A stretch of 64,000 bases of DNA from Dactylorhiza incarnata (GCA_033032865.1 JAWHQI010000148.1:2809501-2873500), one strand, 5' to 3'; shown: positions 22,434-32,937, numbered from the stretch's first letter. Program-made: numbers and translations. Notes: a model not told the origin generated them from the letters alone.

Positions 22434-22869
22434 TTACAAAAGTTTCAAGGATAGAATCTTTTCAAATCGTCCCCACTCCTGGCTCGGCCAATGGGGTATC
22501 CCTTCCACATCCTGGAGGTGGTACCCTCCCGACTTGAGCACTTCACTTACAATGTAAGGCCCCTACTAGTTGTGCTCTAGCTTACCTACAATGGCTCCTC
22601 TCCCTGCAGTATCTACCTTCTTCAGGACCAAGTCCCCTTTCTCAAACTGTTTTATTCTGATATGTTGATCAAAGTACCTGGTCATCTGCCTCTTGACTTC
22701 CTTCTGTCGAACAGTAGCGAGGTCTCAGAGCTCTTCCACCAGGTCCAGGGAAAACCTTTGCTCTGCGTCATTTTCCACTAGCCATTCTTCATCCCCTTAG
22801 CCCGCGGTGATCACCCTTGGGGTTTTTACCTCGAACTCTATCAGGAGTATGACCTCGGACCCATGAGAC
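22434..22869 (-). pseudogene. Gypsy C integrase, C-terminal part
   Basis: Minus-strand end of pol, stopping at TAA 22434-22436. Recognisable pieces are LIEFEVKTPRVITAG, DLATVRQKEVKRQMTRYFDQ, QFEKGDLVLKK, GPYIVSEVLKSGGYHL and a tryptophan-rich end, the usual C-terminal tail of plant gypsy integrase without a chromodomain. There are in-frame stops at about 22800, 22720 and 22570. The solo LTR at 22870 interrupts it; the frame continues at 24461 once one GAGAC copy is removed. Confidence 0.8.
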
Positions 22870-23173
22870 TGATGAGTCCCGTTTCTATACACTTTTATGG
22901 ACTCATCCGGTCTAGTTTTCACTCTTTAGCACATCATTTTCGAGCTATTATTGCTTGTATTGCTCTTATGCTCATTTACACGCACTTACGTGCTCTGTGC
23001 TCTTTTTAGGCCCGTTTTGGTGTGCATTTAGGCTCTTTGTTGTTGGGGGTAAGCAGATGGTGCTCCCCGACCCTTTCTCTGGGTTGGATTGTTGCTGGAG
23101 GAGTATTCCTGGCCTTATTATTGTTTTTGCAGGTGGTTAGATCACCCTATTTTACCCCAGAAATCATGTTTGT

Positions 23174-23480
23174 TTGTATCGCACGGTCGTGCGTTTTCCT
23201 TGACGCACGGACGGCTGCAATCGTGCGCCTTCTTCTGGGTAGAAAATGGTGATCTGAATTTAGTCGTGCATTTTTACGCACGAGCGGCTGCCCGTGCGCG
23301 AAGGAAACGCACGATCACTTGTTTTGAAGCCGATCTGAATTTGGTCATGTGTTTTTACGCACGGGCGGCTTCGCCCGTGCGCGTGTAAAACGCACGGGAG
23401 CTGTTGCTTCTCCCGCAAGGCGCTGTTCTTTCTTTAATAACGCACGACCAATGCACGACTGTGTGTTCGACCGTGCGTGA
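23174..23480. repeat. Array of CpG-rich palindromes in U3 of the solo LTR
   Basis: Repeated GCACGGTCGTGCG, GACGCACGGACGG and CGCACGGGCGGC...GCCCGTGCGCG blocks, many self-complementary. Homologous arrays are at 25055-25316 (D) and 62309-62620 (E). Confidence 0.8.
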
Positions 23481-23499
23481 CTTAAATTCCGTCGCTTTA

Positions 23500-23507
23500 G
23501 TATTTAA
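23500..23507 (+). promoter_or_regulatory. TATA box of the solo D/E-family LTR
   Basis: TATTTAAA directly after the palindrome array, in the same place as TATA boxes in D and E. Confidence 0.55.
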
Positions 23508-24460
23508 AGAAGGAAATCTGCTGCTATAAGGGGGATCGCGGGAAGAAGAGGAGGATCCCGCCATTTTTTACAGAGGTTCATCACCTGCATCATCTTCCAC
23601 CACCAGGAGGTGATCCGGGGCTAATCTTCACACCTATCTAGAGCTCGGAGATCACCTCGGACATCTCCATCATCCACAAGCTTCAAAAGGGAGGATCTCC
23701 ACCTAGATCTCTGGATCATGCTTGGGAGTCATGTATTGAAGCTGAGCGAATCATGACACGAAGAAGACGGGTCCATTGGGAGGCAGTGACAGCTCTCCTC
23801 TACCCCGGATGTAGTTGCAGACCGAGCTTGGACGCGTATTGACAACCCAGCGATTCTAACCGTGAATCTCAACGAGCCTTTGGATTTGTCGAACTCTTAC
23901 TCTCTTTCAAACTTGTAATGATATTATATGCTAGATTCTTGTATTTTGTGATGAAATGCATAGTAATCCTTAAGAGCAATGTTTATTTCATATTTCTATG
24001 AAACCATTTGGTTATTGTGTGTTTGAGGTGCGCCACCAAGTCCATTACCCCCTCCACTTCATTCCGCTAGCCTACTCGCACATTCCGCAAGCCTACTCTT
24101 CCACTCGCCAAGCTAAGAGGTGCTAAAGGCCCTCAAACCTTTTCAGAATTACACTCACCTCATCCGCTTGCCTACTCATCCATCCGCCAAGCGAAGCAGC
24201 GTATAGCGGCCTGCATAGTTTCCATCCGCCCGGCGAAGCAGCGCATAGCGGCCTGCGTAGAAGTAGATAGTTCATTTCTTTTATCTTCCACAATCCAATC
24301 CAAGTCTTCCGCAATCCATCCGACCTAAAGGACTTCGATCTCATGTCCTTTCTCAAAAGTAAACTCCACCTTACTGTGTTCCTTCGAGATTTGATACTCG
24401 GGGATTCACTCCTCATTTTATATTACTTGAACGACCGGTGCGCTTGCTGTTACCGCATCA

Positions 24461-24793
24461 GAGACAGTTTGAAGGGGGTCTCCCCTGTGTCCGTGTTTGG
24501 AGTAGTCCTTAAAGCCCACAGGACTGAGGGCAGCTGCTCTACCAGTTGCCCCTGAGGTTCTCCACTTTCTTCTTGAGCAGGTTGACAATTATCTTGTTCG
24601 CTGCCTCCACCTGACCATTACTCCTCGGGTGGTGGACCGACGCGAACCTGAGGTCTATGCCGAGTTGGGTGCAGAAACTAACAAACTCCTCGCTGGCAAA
24701 CAATGGTCCGTTGTCCATCACTATGGCCAATGGGAGTCCGTGCCTGCAAATTATCTCACCCCATACGAAATTCCTTACCACTTGGGATGTTAC
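24461..24793 (-). pseudogene. Gypsy C integrase, central part
   Basis: The minus strand encodes VRNFVWGEIICRHGLP, VMDNGPLFASEEF (second catalytic Asp), FASVHHPRSNGQVEAANK (catalytic Glu) and ENLRGNW. A 1-bp deletion just after NW (about 24540) shifts the frame before the TTPNTDTGETPF segment. It is bounded by element D (TSD GTTAC) upstream and the solo LTR (TSD GAGAC) downstream. The first catalytic Asp is on the far side of element D, at about 30580. Confidence 0.85.
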
Positions 24794-25054
24794 TGATGAG
24801 TCCCAAATATATACACATTTATGGACTCATCTGGGCCGATTTTCTAGTCTATGCACTTTACTTTAGACATGTTTTCACTTATATTTGATTCTCCATGCTA
24901 AGTGCACCTTTAGGCCCGTTTTTGGTGTGATTTCGTATTATTCTCCTTTAGTAGTTGCTTTGCATGGTTAAGTGCCACTTTCAGTGGCTAGATTCGTGGT
25001 TGAGCTGGAACAGGTGTCGTGCAGGTGTTTCCGGTACAATTCTGTACAGGAACA

Positions 25055-25316
25055 CAGCGCACGATCACTGGTTCTATTGCGCACGACCACTGGTCGTGCG
25101 CCACTGATCGTGTGCACTTACCCCCTGAAATCTGAGTTCTGTCTTCCTTATCGCACGACCACCTACGATAGCGCGCACGACCACTGGTCGTGCGCCACTG
25201 GTCGTGCGAACATTGTATTTTATAATTTTCTTACCTTGCAGGCTCCGTCCAGTCAGGCGCACGATCACAGGATGCTAGTGCGCACGACCACAGGTCGTGC
25301 GCCAATGACCGTGCGC
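25055..25316. repeat. Palindrome array in U3 of element D
   Basis: Repeated sites of the form GCGCACGACCA-C-TGGTCGTGCGC. Perfect 11-bp-arm copies are at 25079-25101 and 25173-25195, and a 10-bp-arm copy with spacer ACA at 25280-25302, with degenerate half-sites between. It ends about 20 bp before the TATA box. Confidence 0.92.
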
Positions 25317-25334
25317 ACTGTTTATTCCAGAGCC

Positions 25335-25343
25335 TATATATAA
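25335..25343 (+). promoter_or_regulatory. TATA box of element D 5' LTR
   Basis: TATATATAA just after the palindrome array. Missing from the 3' LTR, where it was deleted. Confidence 0.65.
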
Positions 25344-26208
25344 TCCTGCTCGCGAATTAGGTCAGGATCACCATGGGGAACTCCGTTCAGTCCGCCGTTT
25401 TCTCCCTTTCCACAGGTTCTCCGCCCCCCTAAGCCTCCTCCATCATCCAAGAGCTTCAAGGAGGAGGTTCCACTCATCTTCATCACCAAGCAAGGATTTC
25501 TTCGCATCGGACGTGGCCGGATTGTAAAACACTGGAGAAGACGGGTCCATTGGGAGGTGTGACAGCCCTCCTCTACCCCGGACGCAGTTGGGACCGAGCT
25601 AGGATGCGGATTGACAACCCGGTGCTTCCTACCGTGAATCTACAACGAGACTCCGGATTCGGTCGTATCTCTTGCCTCTTTCTTCTACTTGTGTGGATGT
25701 ATTTGTTTGTAATCTCTATATTTTGATGATGTGCACAATGAATCTTGTTATGTAATGTCAATTTCATTTATTTGAGATTATATTCTTCATATGTGTCTAT
25801 GAGGTGCGCCCCCATCTAATTTCCATTCCACCATCGTGTTCGGTGCTGCACTAGCAATTGCTAGTGGCGTGTTTGTCGAAGAGGTGCTTGCGACCCTCAT
25901 TCCGTTAGCCTACTCGTCCATCCGCCCTTGCGACGCAGCGCGCTCAAGGCCTGCCTAGTCTCCATTCCGCCAAGCGAAGCATTGCATAGCGGCATTGCAT
26001 AGGAGTAGTTGTAGTTGTTTTCTTGTATTTTCCAAAAGCCAAATCAAATCTCCCGCATTCCATCCGACTCAAGGATTTCGATCTCAAGTCCTTCCTCGAA
26101 CGTTAACTCCACCTTACTGTGTTCCTTGAGAGACCGACACTCGGGGATTTTCCCCATTATTATTACTTGCGCGACCGGTGCACTTGCCGAAATTATCGCA
26201 TCAAGTTT

Positions 26209-26229
26209 TTGGCGCCGTTGCCGGGGAAC
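26209..26229 (+). other. Primer-binding site of element D
   Basis: TTGGCGCCGTTGCCGGGGAA, five bases after the LTR end. This is the well-known Athila-type site, complementary to the 3' end of tRNA-Asp. Confidence 0.75.
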
Positions 26230-26418
26230 ACAGTCGTGTGAGTTCTCTGAAGAGGGAGAATCTGAGGGAGAAGCCCTTCCATTTGTAAATTGCATTCCTT
26301 TGTTTAATTTCCTCGTATTCTGTTTCCTGTTTTTAATTAGGTTGCATTAGTAATTTTTGTTAGGTGTGGTATTTCGCACATCAGTGTTCTTCTTTTTTAA
26401 TTGTATTATCTTCACACT

Positions 26419-27654
26419 ATGTGGGCAGATCTCAATATCCGTTGTCGTTGGTGTAGAGATACCTCCCACTCTAGTGATGAATGCCCTACGGAGAATAGTA
26501 GGCATAATTCTTATAGCCCAGCATATGGAGCACCGACTTCGTCTGGCACTTCATATGGTGCGCGTAAGTCTTATGGCTACTCTGCTGAGCCTTTACCATC
26601 ATACCTCTTTTCGGCTTCAGCCCCCGCTGTGCCAAAGAAGGTCGTGAGGCAGTGCCAGTTTTGTCGGAGCACTGATCATGTCTTGAAGGACTGTGCTGAG
26701 TATTTTTGGCAATTGGACGAGGATGACGAGCCGGATATCCGGATCGTCCCAACTCCTAACTCTGGCGGCACACCTTCAACATTCGGTTATGTGTCTTTGT
26801 CACCTTCACATCTTGAAGGGAATGGCATGGATACGGTCACTGGATGTGCGGCTGATCTATGCACCGACATTGTTGAGCCTATTCTCCATGTGCATCCACC
26901 ACCTCTAGTGGATTCAATTCGTTGTGAGGAATCGGTGCTCGAATTTTATCCGAGCACTATTCTTCCCCCTGTTGTGCATACTACATTCGTCACTGACGAC
27001 ATTGTCGATGATGCGTCACAGGAGGAGGCGGTTGATCTTAGTATTATGCCTACTCCTATGGAGGAGGACAACCTTCTAGGTGAAGAGGAGTTTTCCTCAG
27101 CACCGGTGGAGGAAGTCCAAATCCTAAGCCTGGCCACCGTTGATCCCACCAATTCTTGTAGCATTGATGACAATGCAAACATTATTTTACTTTCCCAACC
27201 TGAGGGGAGCGAGACCGGGATCACTCCCCCGATTGATGTTTATTTATGTTCTTTGTCTTCTGTATTTCTTGATCCCCTTCCTTCATCTGAGTCTGTACAG
27301 GTTGAATCTTCACAGGTACTTCAGGAGGACTTGGAGCTTTTTGCTCAAGTCAATGATGAGAGCATCCTTTCATGTGAGGAGGATTATTCCCCCTCCGTTG
27401 AGGAAGCTCCACTCATTGCCTTCGCCTCCTGCTGTCTCCCTGTTGACGACACCTTGCTAGGCAAGGATGTGTTTGGTGAGTTGAGTGAGGATATCCCCCT
27501 CTCTTCTTATCTTCTATTTCCTCTACCTGCGTTAAGTAGGTATTATCATTTGTGTAGAGGAGTAACTGTTCTGTCGCCGTATCGGTACCCGCTACCGACA
27601 CGCGTATTAGAACCGTTACCTGTTCATTTTCACTATCATACGCCTATCAGTTAA
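26419..27654 (+). CDS. Zinc-knuckle protein of element D, unknown function
   Basis: 411 residues from the first ATG (26419). Two Cys-X2-Cys-X4-His-X4-Cys knuckles: residues 9-22 (CRWCRDTSHSSDEC) and 79-92 (CQFCRSTDHVLKDC), joined by a Ser/Tyr/Pro-rich linker. The rest is acidic, with DEDDEPDIRIVP directly after knuckle 2, repeated Glu/Asp clusters and a conserved end PLPTRVLEPLPVHF. No protease, RT or capsid fold is recognisable. It is the only ORF of the element. Element E carries a homologue with the same segments in the same order (59031-60271). The knuckles suggest RNA binding, perhaps a reduced Gag-like packaging factor acting on the element's own RNA; this is inference. Confidence 0.7.
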   Translation: MWADLNIRCRWCRDTSHSSDECPTENSRHNSYSPAYGAPTSSGTSYGARKSYGYSAEPLPSYLFSASAPAVPKKVVRQCQFCRSTDHVLKDCAEYFWQLDEDDEPDIRIVPTPNSGGTPSTFGYVSLSPSHLEGNGMDTVTGCAADLCTDIVEPILHVHPPPLVDSIRCEESVLEFYPSTILPPVVHTTFVTDDIVDDASQEEAVDLSIMPTPMEEDNLLGEEEFSSAPVEEVQILSLATVDPTNSCSIDDNANIILLSQPEGSETGITPPIDVYLCSLSSVFLDPLPSSESVQVESSQVLQEDLELFAQVNDESILSCEEDYSPSVEEAPLIAFASCCLPVDDTLLGKDVFGELSEDIPLSSYLLFPLPALSRYYHLCRGVTVLSPYRYPLPTRVLEPLPVHFHYHTPIS

Positions 27655-28157
27655 TATACATCTAAAACTCTTAAATAAGTCCCGTTGGGGGGACATGTAG
27701 CCCAACAGTTATCTAGGATTAATCTTTTTCTTCGTATTTGCATTGTTCCCCTTTCTACCCTATTTTCTTACTTTAAATTAGTTTTTATTACGGCTGCGTT
27801 TGGCCCCTCATGTGCGGTGGACCCTGGAACGCTCATAGGGCGCGGTGGATTCAGTTTTCATATTTCGTCCCTTCTATTATGTGTGCATTTGCTTAATCTT
27901 ATTCGCAGGAACTGGTTCACCTCCATGGGTGACAACCCAGATTTGCTATTTTTGTTTTTCTAACTTGTTTCAATTCAGTTTTTATCTATTTTTGCTGCTT
28001 TTAGTTGTACCGTTTGCAGGTTTGCTTTGTACTTCGTGTTGGCGGATGCTGCGGATTGTGCACGAAATTAATGCCAATCTTCCGGTATGCTCAATTTTGA
28101 GCATTGGGTAACACTTCTCCCTCCTAGCTTTCAGTTTTGTGATGTAATGTGTAGATT

Positions 28158-28170
28158 AAGTCTGGGGGAG
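28158..28170 (+). other. Polypurine-like motif 1 of element D
   Basis: AAGTCTGGGGGAG, internal. Counterpart in E at 60576-60588. Confidence 0.6.
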
Positions 28171-29064
28171 AGCATGTGTTATCCACTATGCATACGAGTT
28201 GCACCGCATGCTAGAAGTTTGTTTATATTTTTCATTACCATCATCATTATTCCACGCTTCATGCACCACTTCACCCACATGAGCGCGCGCTTTCCTATTT
28301 ATGTTGTTTCCAAATAAACTATTTTGGTTAGGAATGTGAATTGGGGTGTTAGCTTAGGAATTACTATTTGGAGTGCGATGTTGACTCGAGCAGTGTTCTA
28401 GTCGCACCCGCATGCTGCAGTAGAATTTGAGTAAAACTAGATTATTTCTATGCGTTTAATTTATGATTAGTATTTTTGCGTAGTTTTAGATTTGTTATAC
28501 TCAAATGGTGAATGTGAACGAAATTGGTGATAACCCAGTGTTGTGTGTTCACGAGCACTAGTTGTGTGTTGCTCGAGTCGGGAGGAAGGCTTACCTTTCT
28601 CGTGGGCTAAGAACTTGCCCCAAGCGACTCTTGAAGCATGGGTGTGAGCGATTCTTTGAGTTAAATATGATGTAGGCCACCTTTTGGCTAGTTTGAGCCT
28701 TAGCTTTCCGTGTCCTATTCGCTCACCTTTGCAAGCCAACATTTGTGCCTATCACTTCCTTGTTACAGCTCCTCCTCCATTCACCAAGGCCTGAAGCTTT
28801 GCCCACTTTCGCAACCAAATAGATGTTTATCTGCACTCATGTTCTTGATTTGGTGTGATTTTTGGAATCTTTGTGATGTGATGAAGAAATAAATTTTATT
28901 TACTGATTATGAACCAACCGGAGGATAAGAAAAAGAAAAAAAAATATATGTTATTGAAATGAAAATCTGAAAAAAATTTGTATTGAAGAGAAATCCTTCC
29001 GAGCGTATTAGAAAATCCGTTGGTATTTGTGAAGTAGGCCGTGTGCACACCTAGTTCTCATAAT

Positions 29065-29077
29065 AAGTCTGGGGGTG
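29065..29077 (+). other. Polypurine-like motif 2 of element D
   Basis: AAGTCTGGGGGTG, internal, 907 bp after motif 1. A GTGCACAC block lies about 20 bp upstream. Counterpart in E at 61470-61482. Confidence 0.6.
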
Positions 29078-29580
29078 TGTCACACTAGCTTTGTGCGTGG
29101 TTTTGTGTGGTGCAGCGTTCCGTTGACTCAATTTGGTTGCGTAGCCTTCATTTCTATCCTTGAATATCACGCCGCAACCTAAGCCCAACTTAATCCTAAA
29201 GTCCTATTGATTTATCTCGTGAGTTTGCTAGCGCCGTGGAGAGAGTGTGACCGGGCAAGCTTATGGCTCTCGACGTTGATGGATTTCAGCGGAGTTATTC
29301 CTGAACCCCGACCTTGCGTAACTCCCTCCTTAGTGGCTTGTTACTTTCACACCGGGCATGATCGCTCAAGTTCTTCACGATTCACCAACTGAGTATTGAC
29401 AAATCTTTATTTACGCTCTAATACTTTTGTAAATTAGTTAGCATAGTTAGAATCTCTTTTTACTAAATTTCTATTTGCATGCTTCTGTTACTTCGCATTG
29501 AACTCCTTTCTGTAATTTTCGTTGTTAACTACCATTTTCACACTCCGCCGAATTCGTTTGCTCGGGACGCGCAAACAGGT

Positions 29581-29593
29581 AAGTCTGGGGGTG
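29581..29593 (+). other. Polypurine tract of element D (motif 3)
   Basis: AAGTCTGGGGGTG directly abutting the 3' LTR, the expected primer site for plus-strand synthesis. Confidence 0.7.
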
Positions 29594-30474
29594 TGATGAG
29601 TCCCAAATATATACACATTTATGGACTCATCTGGGCCGATTTTCTAGTCTATGCACTTCACTTTAGACATGTTTTCACTTATATTTGATTCTCCATGCTA
29701 AGTGCACCTTTAGGCCCGTTTTTGGTGTTATTTCATATTATTCTCCTTTAGTAGTTGCTTTGCATGGTTAAGTGCCACTTTCAGTGGCCGGATTGTAAAA
29801 CGCTGGAGAAGACGGGTCCATTGGGAGGTGTGACAGCCCTCCTCTACCCCGGACGCAGTTGGGACCGAGCTAGGATGCGGATTGACAACCCGGTGCTTCC
29901 TACCGTGAATCTACAACGAGACTCCAGATTCGGTCGTATCTCTTGCCTCTTTCTTCTACTTGTGTGGATGTATTTGTTTGTAATCTCTATATTTTGATGA
30001 TGTGCACAATGAATCTTGTGATGTAATGTCTATTTCATTTATTTGAGATTATATTCTTCATATATGTCTATGAGGTGCGCCCCCATCTAATTTCCATTCC
30101 ACCATCGTGTTCGGTGCCGCACTAGCAATTGCTAGTGGCGTGTTTGTCGAAGAGGTGCTTGCGACCCTCATTCTGTTAGCCTACTCCTCCATCCGCCCTT
30201 GCGACGCAGCGCGTTCAAGGCCTGCCTAGTCTCCATTCCGCCAAGCGAAGCATTGCATAGCGGCATTGCATAGGAGTAGTTGTAGTTGTTTTCTTGTATT
30301 TTCCAAAAGCCAAATCAAATCTCCCGCATTCCATCCGACTCAAGGATTTCGATCTCAAGTCCTTCCTCGAACGTTAACTCCACCTTACTGTGTTCCTTGA
30401 GAGACCGACACTCTGGGATTTTCCCCATTATTATTACTTGCGCGACCGGTGCCCTTGCCGAAATTATCGCATCA
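29594..30474 (+). mobile_element. 3' LTR of element D, internally deleted and promoterless
   Basis: 881 bp, exactly 529 bp shorter than the 5' LTR. The junction (29784-29788) is a single GTGGC where the 5' LTR has GTGGC at 24984-24988 and again at 25513-25517. The lost segment holds the palindrome array and the TATA box. Confidence 0.93.
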
Positions 30475-30479
30475 GTTAC

Positions 30480-30998
30480 CTTGGCCAGCGCTTTCACTTC
30501 CACCCACTTGGAGAAATAATCAATCATTACCAATAGGAACTTCCTTTGGCCACTAGCTTGCGGGAAAGGACCTACCAGGTCCAAGCCCCATATAGCGAAG
30601 GACCACGGAGCTGTGATGGTCCGGAGCCTCTGAGCTGGGAGGAGTTGGAGTGGAGCGTAGAGCTGGCACTTTGGACACTTCCTTGCGAACTTTACCGCAT
30701 CCTTGCTGAAGGTAGACCAAAAATAGCCTTGCCTCAACACTCTTCCCTCCAGAGTTTGTCCCCCAGAGTGACTGCCACATTCCCCCAAGTGGATTTCCTC
30801 GAGGACTCTAGGGACCTCCTCCTCCGATACACAACGGGCCAGGAGCCCCGAGAGTGTTTTCCTGTATAGTCCTCCTGCGTGTAAGGAATAATAAGCCGAC
30901 TTGTACCTGAAGCGTCGCTTATCCATGACCCCTTCAGGGAAATTTCCCGAAGCCAGGAAGGTGACGAAGGGATCCATCCATGATGCTCGCTGATCCAC
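30480..30998 (-). pseudogene. Gypsy C integrase, N-terminal zinc domain and start of the core
   Basis: The minus strand carries the HHCC zinc domain (IHLGECGSHSGG, then FARKCPKCQLYA) followed by the first catalytic Asp in WGLDLVGPFPQASGQRKFL and DYFSKWVEVKALAKVT. There the sequence is cut by element D. With one GTTAC copy removed, the frame passes into 24793. The three pieces together show the D, D, E residues of the DDE integrase in order. Upstream it is separated from the RNase H by a degenerate C-tract region. Confidence 0.88.
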
Positions 30999-31099
30999 CT
31001 CTATCAGCTCCCCCTACTCGATGGAAGGTCGGAAGAGTTCTGATACTGCCCCCCCCCCCCAGCTCGAGGGGCAAACTTGGCTAGGAGGTCCCGCCGGGG

Positions 31100-31628
31100 T
31101 GCTTTCCTTCCTTTACACATGCTTGATGGAGAAAGTGCGAAATTGCCCGATGACCCCCTTGGTCTTCTCCAGGTAGCGTTGGAGGGTTGGGTCGTTTACT
31201 TCAAATTCCTCCCTGATTTGGCATGCCACCACCATAGAGTCCGTTGAGACCTCCACATCCAGCACTCCCAGCTCCCTGGCTAGCCGCAGGCCTGCTATCA
31301 CTGCCTCGTACTCGGCCTGGTTGTTGGTTATTGGAAAATGGATGCTCAAAGCTTTCTCAATCTTTGTCCCTTGGGAGCTTATTAGGATAATTCCCCCTTC
31401 ATAGGAGTGCTTCCCTGACGCGCCATCCACAAGTATCTTCCATGCCACCGGGCGAGGTGAATCATGCTCCTCCACTTCGGTTGCGTAGTCCGCCATGAAG
31501 TCCAACACCGCTTGTGCCTTGATCGACATCCTAGGCACAAACGTGATGTCGAACTCACTCAGCTCCATGGACCATTTTGCTAGCCTCCCTGAATGCTCCA
31601 CCCCTTCCATGACTTTGCGAAGCGGCTG
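31100..31628 (-). pseudogene. Gypsy C RNase H end and second (archaeal-type) RNase H
   Basis: The minus-strand frame starts with DQPLRKVMEG and SGRLAKWSMELSEFDITFVP, the end of the first RNase H and linker of plant gypsy pol. A second RNase H domain follows: KILVDGASG (Asp), NNQAEYEAVIAGLRLA (Glu) and STDSMVVACQI (Asp). All three acidic residues are present. This duplicate RNase H is diagnostic of the Tat lineage. The upstream part of the first RNase H is on the far side of copia A, at 43395-43470. The frame stays open to 31113 and then degrades toward a poly-C tract at about 31050. Confidence 0.88.
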
Positions 31629-31954
31629 GTCGGTGTTGGGAATTGTATCCACAATTACCTTGATTTGAAGAAGTCCCCTTGAACTAAGTTGAATTGAGTT
31701 TGTATTTGATGTTGCTCTCTAGTAATGTGTTTGCAGGTTTTAAATGGCTAAGTACAAACCAATGTCAGGTTTCAATGGGTCATCAAACACAGGACTATGC
31801 AATGTAATTCCTCATTGTATGGACCAAGGTGTTGACTCATGTGAAATCTCTCTATTGGGATGTACTTCTTGTTCAAACACAAAGGAAGAGCTAAAGGAAG
31901 GTGCTGATGTTCTGTGTTCAAGGGAGAAACAAAATTTTTCTAAGTAATTCTACG

Positions 31955-32508
31955 TTCGACGAAAGTTGGTGCGTTCGTCGATCTCAGTTCGACAAATGGA
32001 AGTATTTTCGTCGAACTCTGTTCGTTGTTCATTTTTGCTGAAGATCTAAGTTCAGCTTTCGTCGATCTCAATTCGACGAACTGAATAAATTTCATCGATC
32101 TCAGTTCTGCCAAAGTTGAAGTTGTTTTCATCGATCGCGTTCATCGATCTCCGTTCGACGAACAGAAGAAGTTTTCGTCGACCGCTGTTTCGCCAGAGTT
32201 GAAGTTGTTTTCGTCGACTGCATTCGTTGATCTCTGTTCGACGAACAGAAGAAGTTTTCGTCGACCGCTGTTCTGCCTAAGTTGAAAGTAATTTTGTCGA
32301 TCGCATTCGTCGATCTCAGTTCGAGAAATTGTAATTGTTTTGTCGATCTCAGTTTTTGCTGAAGTTAAAGCAATTTCGTCGATCGTTGATCTCCGTTCGA
32401 CGAAGTGACAAAATTTCGTCGACCGCTGTTTAGATGAAATTTGAAGTGATTTCTTTGATAACCTTTTGTTGATCTCCATTCGACGAACTCTTATTATTTC
32501 GTCGATCG
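31955..32508. repeat. TTCGWCGAA array in U3 of copia A 5' LTR
   Basis: More than a dozen copies of TTCGTCGA or its complement TTCGACGAA, often paired head to head (TTCGTCGATCTC then GTTCGACGAAC). The homologous array of the 3' LTR is at 41698-42250. It produces long open frames on the minus strand that are not genes. Confidence 0.9.
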
Positions 32509-32928
32509 CTGTTTTGTTGAAAATGAAGTATTTCTTTGAGCTTAGTTCGACTAATCTTCTGAGGCCGACAAATTGACTCAATGCTGTTTTGATTCTCCAT
32601 TTCTTTTCTCGAGATTATTATCTATCTCTCGAGAAGTTTTTCTCTCATGTAAAATTCTTCTATATTCTTTCTCGAAGCCGAAGCCTATTTATTTTTCGAG
32701 AAATTCTTTGTTCTCGAGAAACTAATTCCTTGTGTTCTTAATCCTGTTTTATAAGAAGTTCTTTTATTTCTCGAAAAGTCCTTTTTGTTCTCGAGAAATT
32801 TATTCATATCCTGAAATCATTTTTCAATCCTTTTTGACGGGACATTAAATCATTCTGTCTATTCTGACAGCTCTTTTGATTTCGTTTAAGGTTTATTTTA
32901 CCTTAATTGATGTTGTTAGGCCTTTGAT

Positions 32929-32937
32929 TATATAAGG
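32929..32937 (+). promoter_or_regulatory. TATA box of copia A 5' LTR
   Basis: TATATAAGG preceded by TTGAT. The same sequence is in the 3' LTR at 42672-42680. Confidence 0.7.

Larger units (their letters stand above)
22870..24460 (+). mobile_element. Solo LTR of the D/E family
   Basis: Ends TGATGAGTCCCG...TACCGCATCA match elements D and E. A perfect TSD GAGAC (22865-22869 and 24461-24465) flanks it, and the gypsy C integrase frame resumes across it. It is 1591 bp. A CpG-rich palindrome array (23174-23480) lies just upstream of a TATA-like TATTTAAA (23500-23507). Confidence 0.93.
24794..26203 (+). mobile_element. 5' LTR of element D
   Basis: 1410 bp, TGATG...CATCA ends. Contains the palindrome array (25055-25316), a TATA box (25335-25343) and a GC-rich leader. 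The 24989-25517 segment is absent from the 3' LTR. Confidence 0.93.
27655..29593 (+). mobile_element. 3' noncoding internal region of element D
   Basis: No gene recognised. It shares conserved blocks with 60272-62007 of element E, including three AAGTCTGGGGG motifs, the 'aacttgccccaagcgattcttgaagca' stretch near 28610 (61027 in E) and the block GTTTGCTCGGGACGCGCAAA just before the 3' LTR. Confidence 0.7.
24794..30474 (+). mobile_element. Element D: non-autonomous LTR retrotransposon with Athila-type priming site
   Basis: 5' LTR 24794-26203, internal 26204-29593, 3' LTR 29594-30474. Perfect TSD GTTAC (24789-24793, 30475-30479). The primer-binding site resembles the tRNA-Asp-type site of Athila elements, and a purine-rich tract borders the 3' LTR. 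The 3.4-kb internal region has one ORF (26419-27654) with two zinc knuckles and no protease, RT, RNase H or integrase, so enzymes must come from another element. The LTRs are of identical length apart from one 529-bp deletion, which indicates a young insertion. It interrupts the gypsy C integrase. Confidence 0.92.

Noticed and set aside
26209..26229. tRNA-Asp gene fragment
   Set aside because: The match is the primer-binding site complementary to the tRNA 3' end, placed five bases after an LTR; there is no tRNA body.
32141..32581. Open frame of 146 codons on the minus strand in the copia A LTR (and 41683-42252, 189 codons)
   Set aside because: The frame stays open because TTCGTCGA-type repeats contain no stop in that phase; composition is purely repeat-derived and the frame is not conserved in length between the two LTRs.
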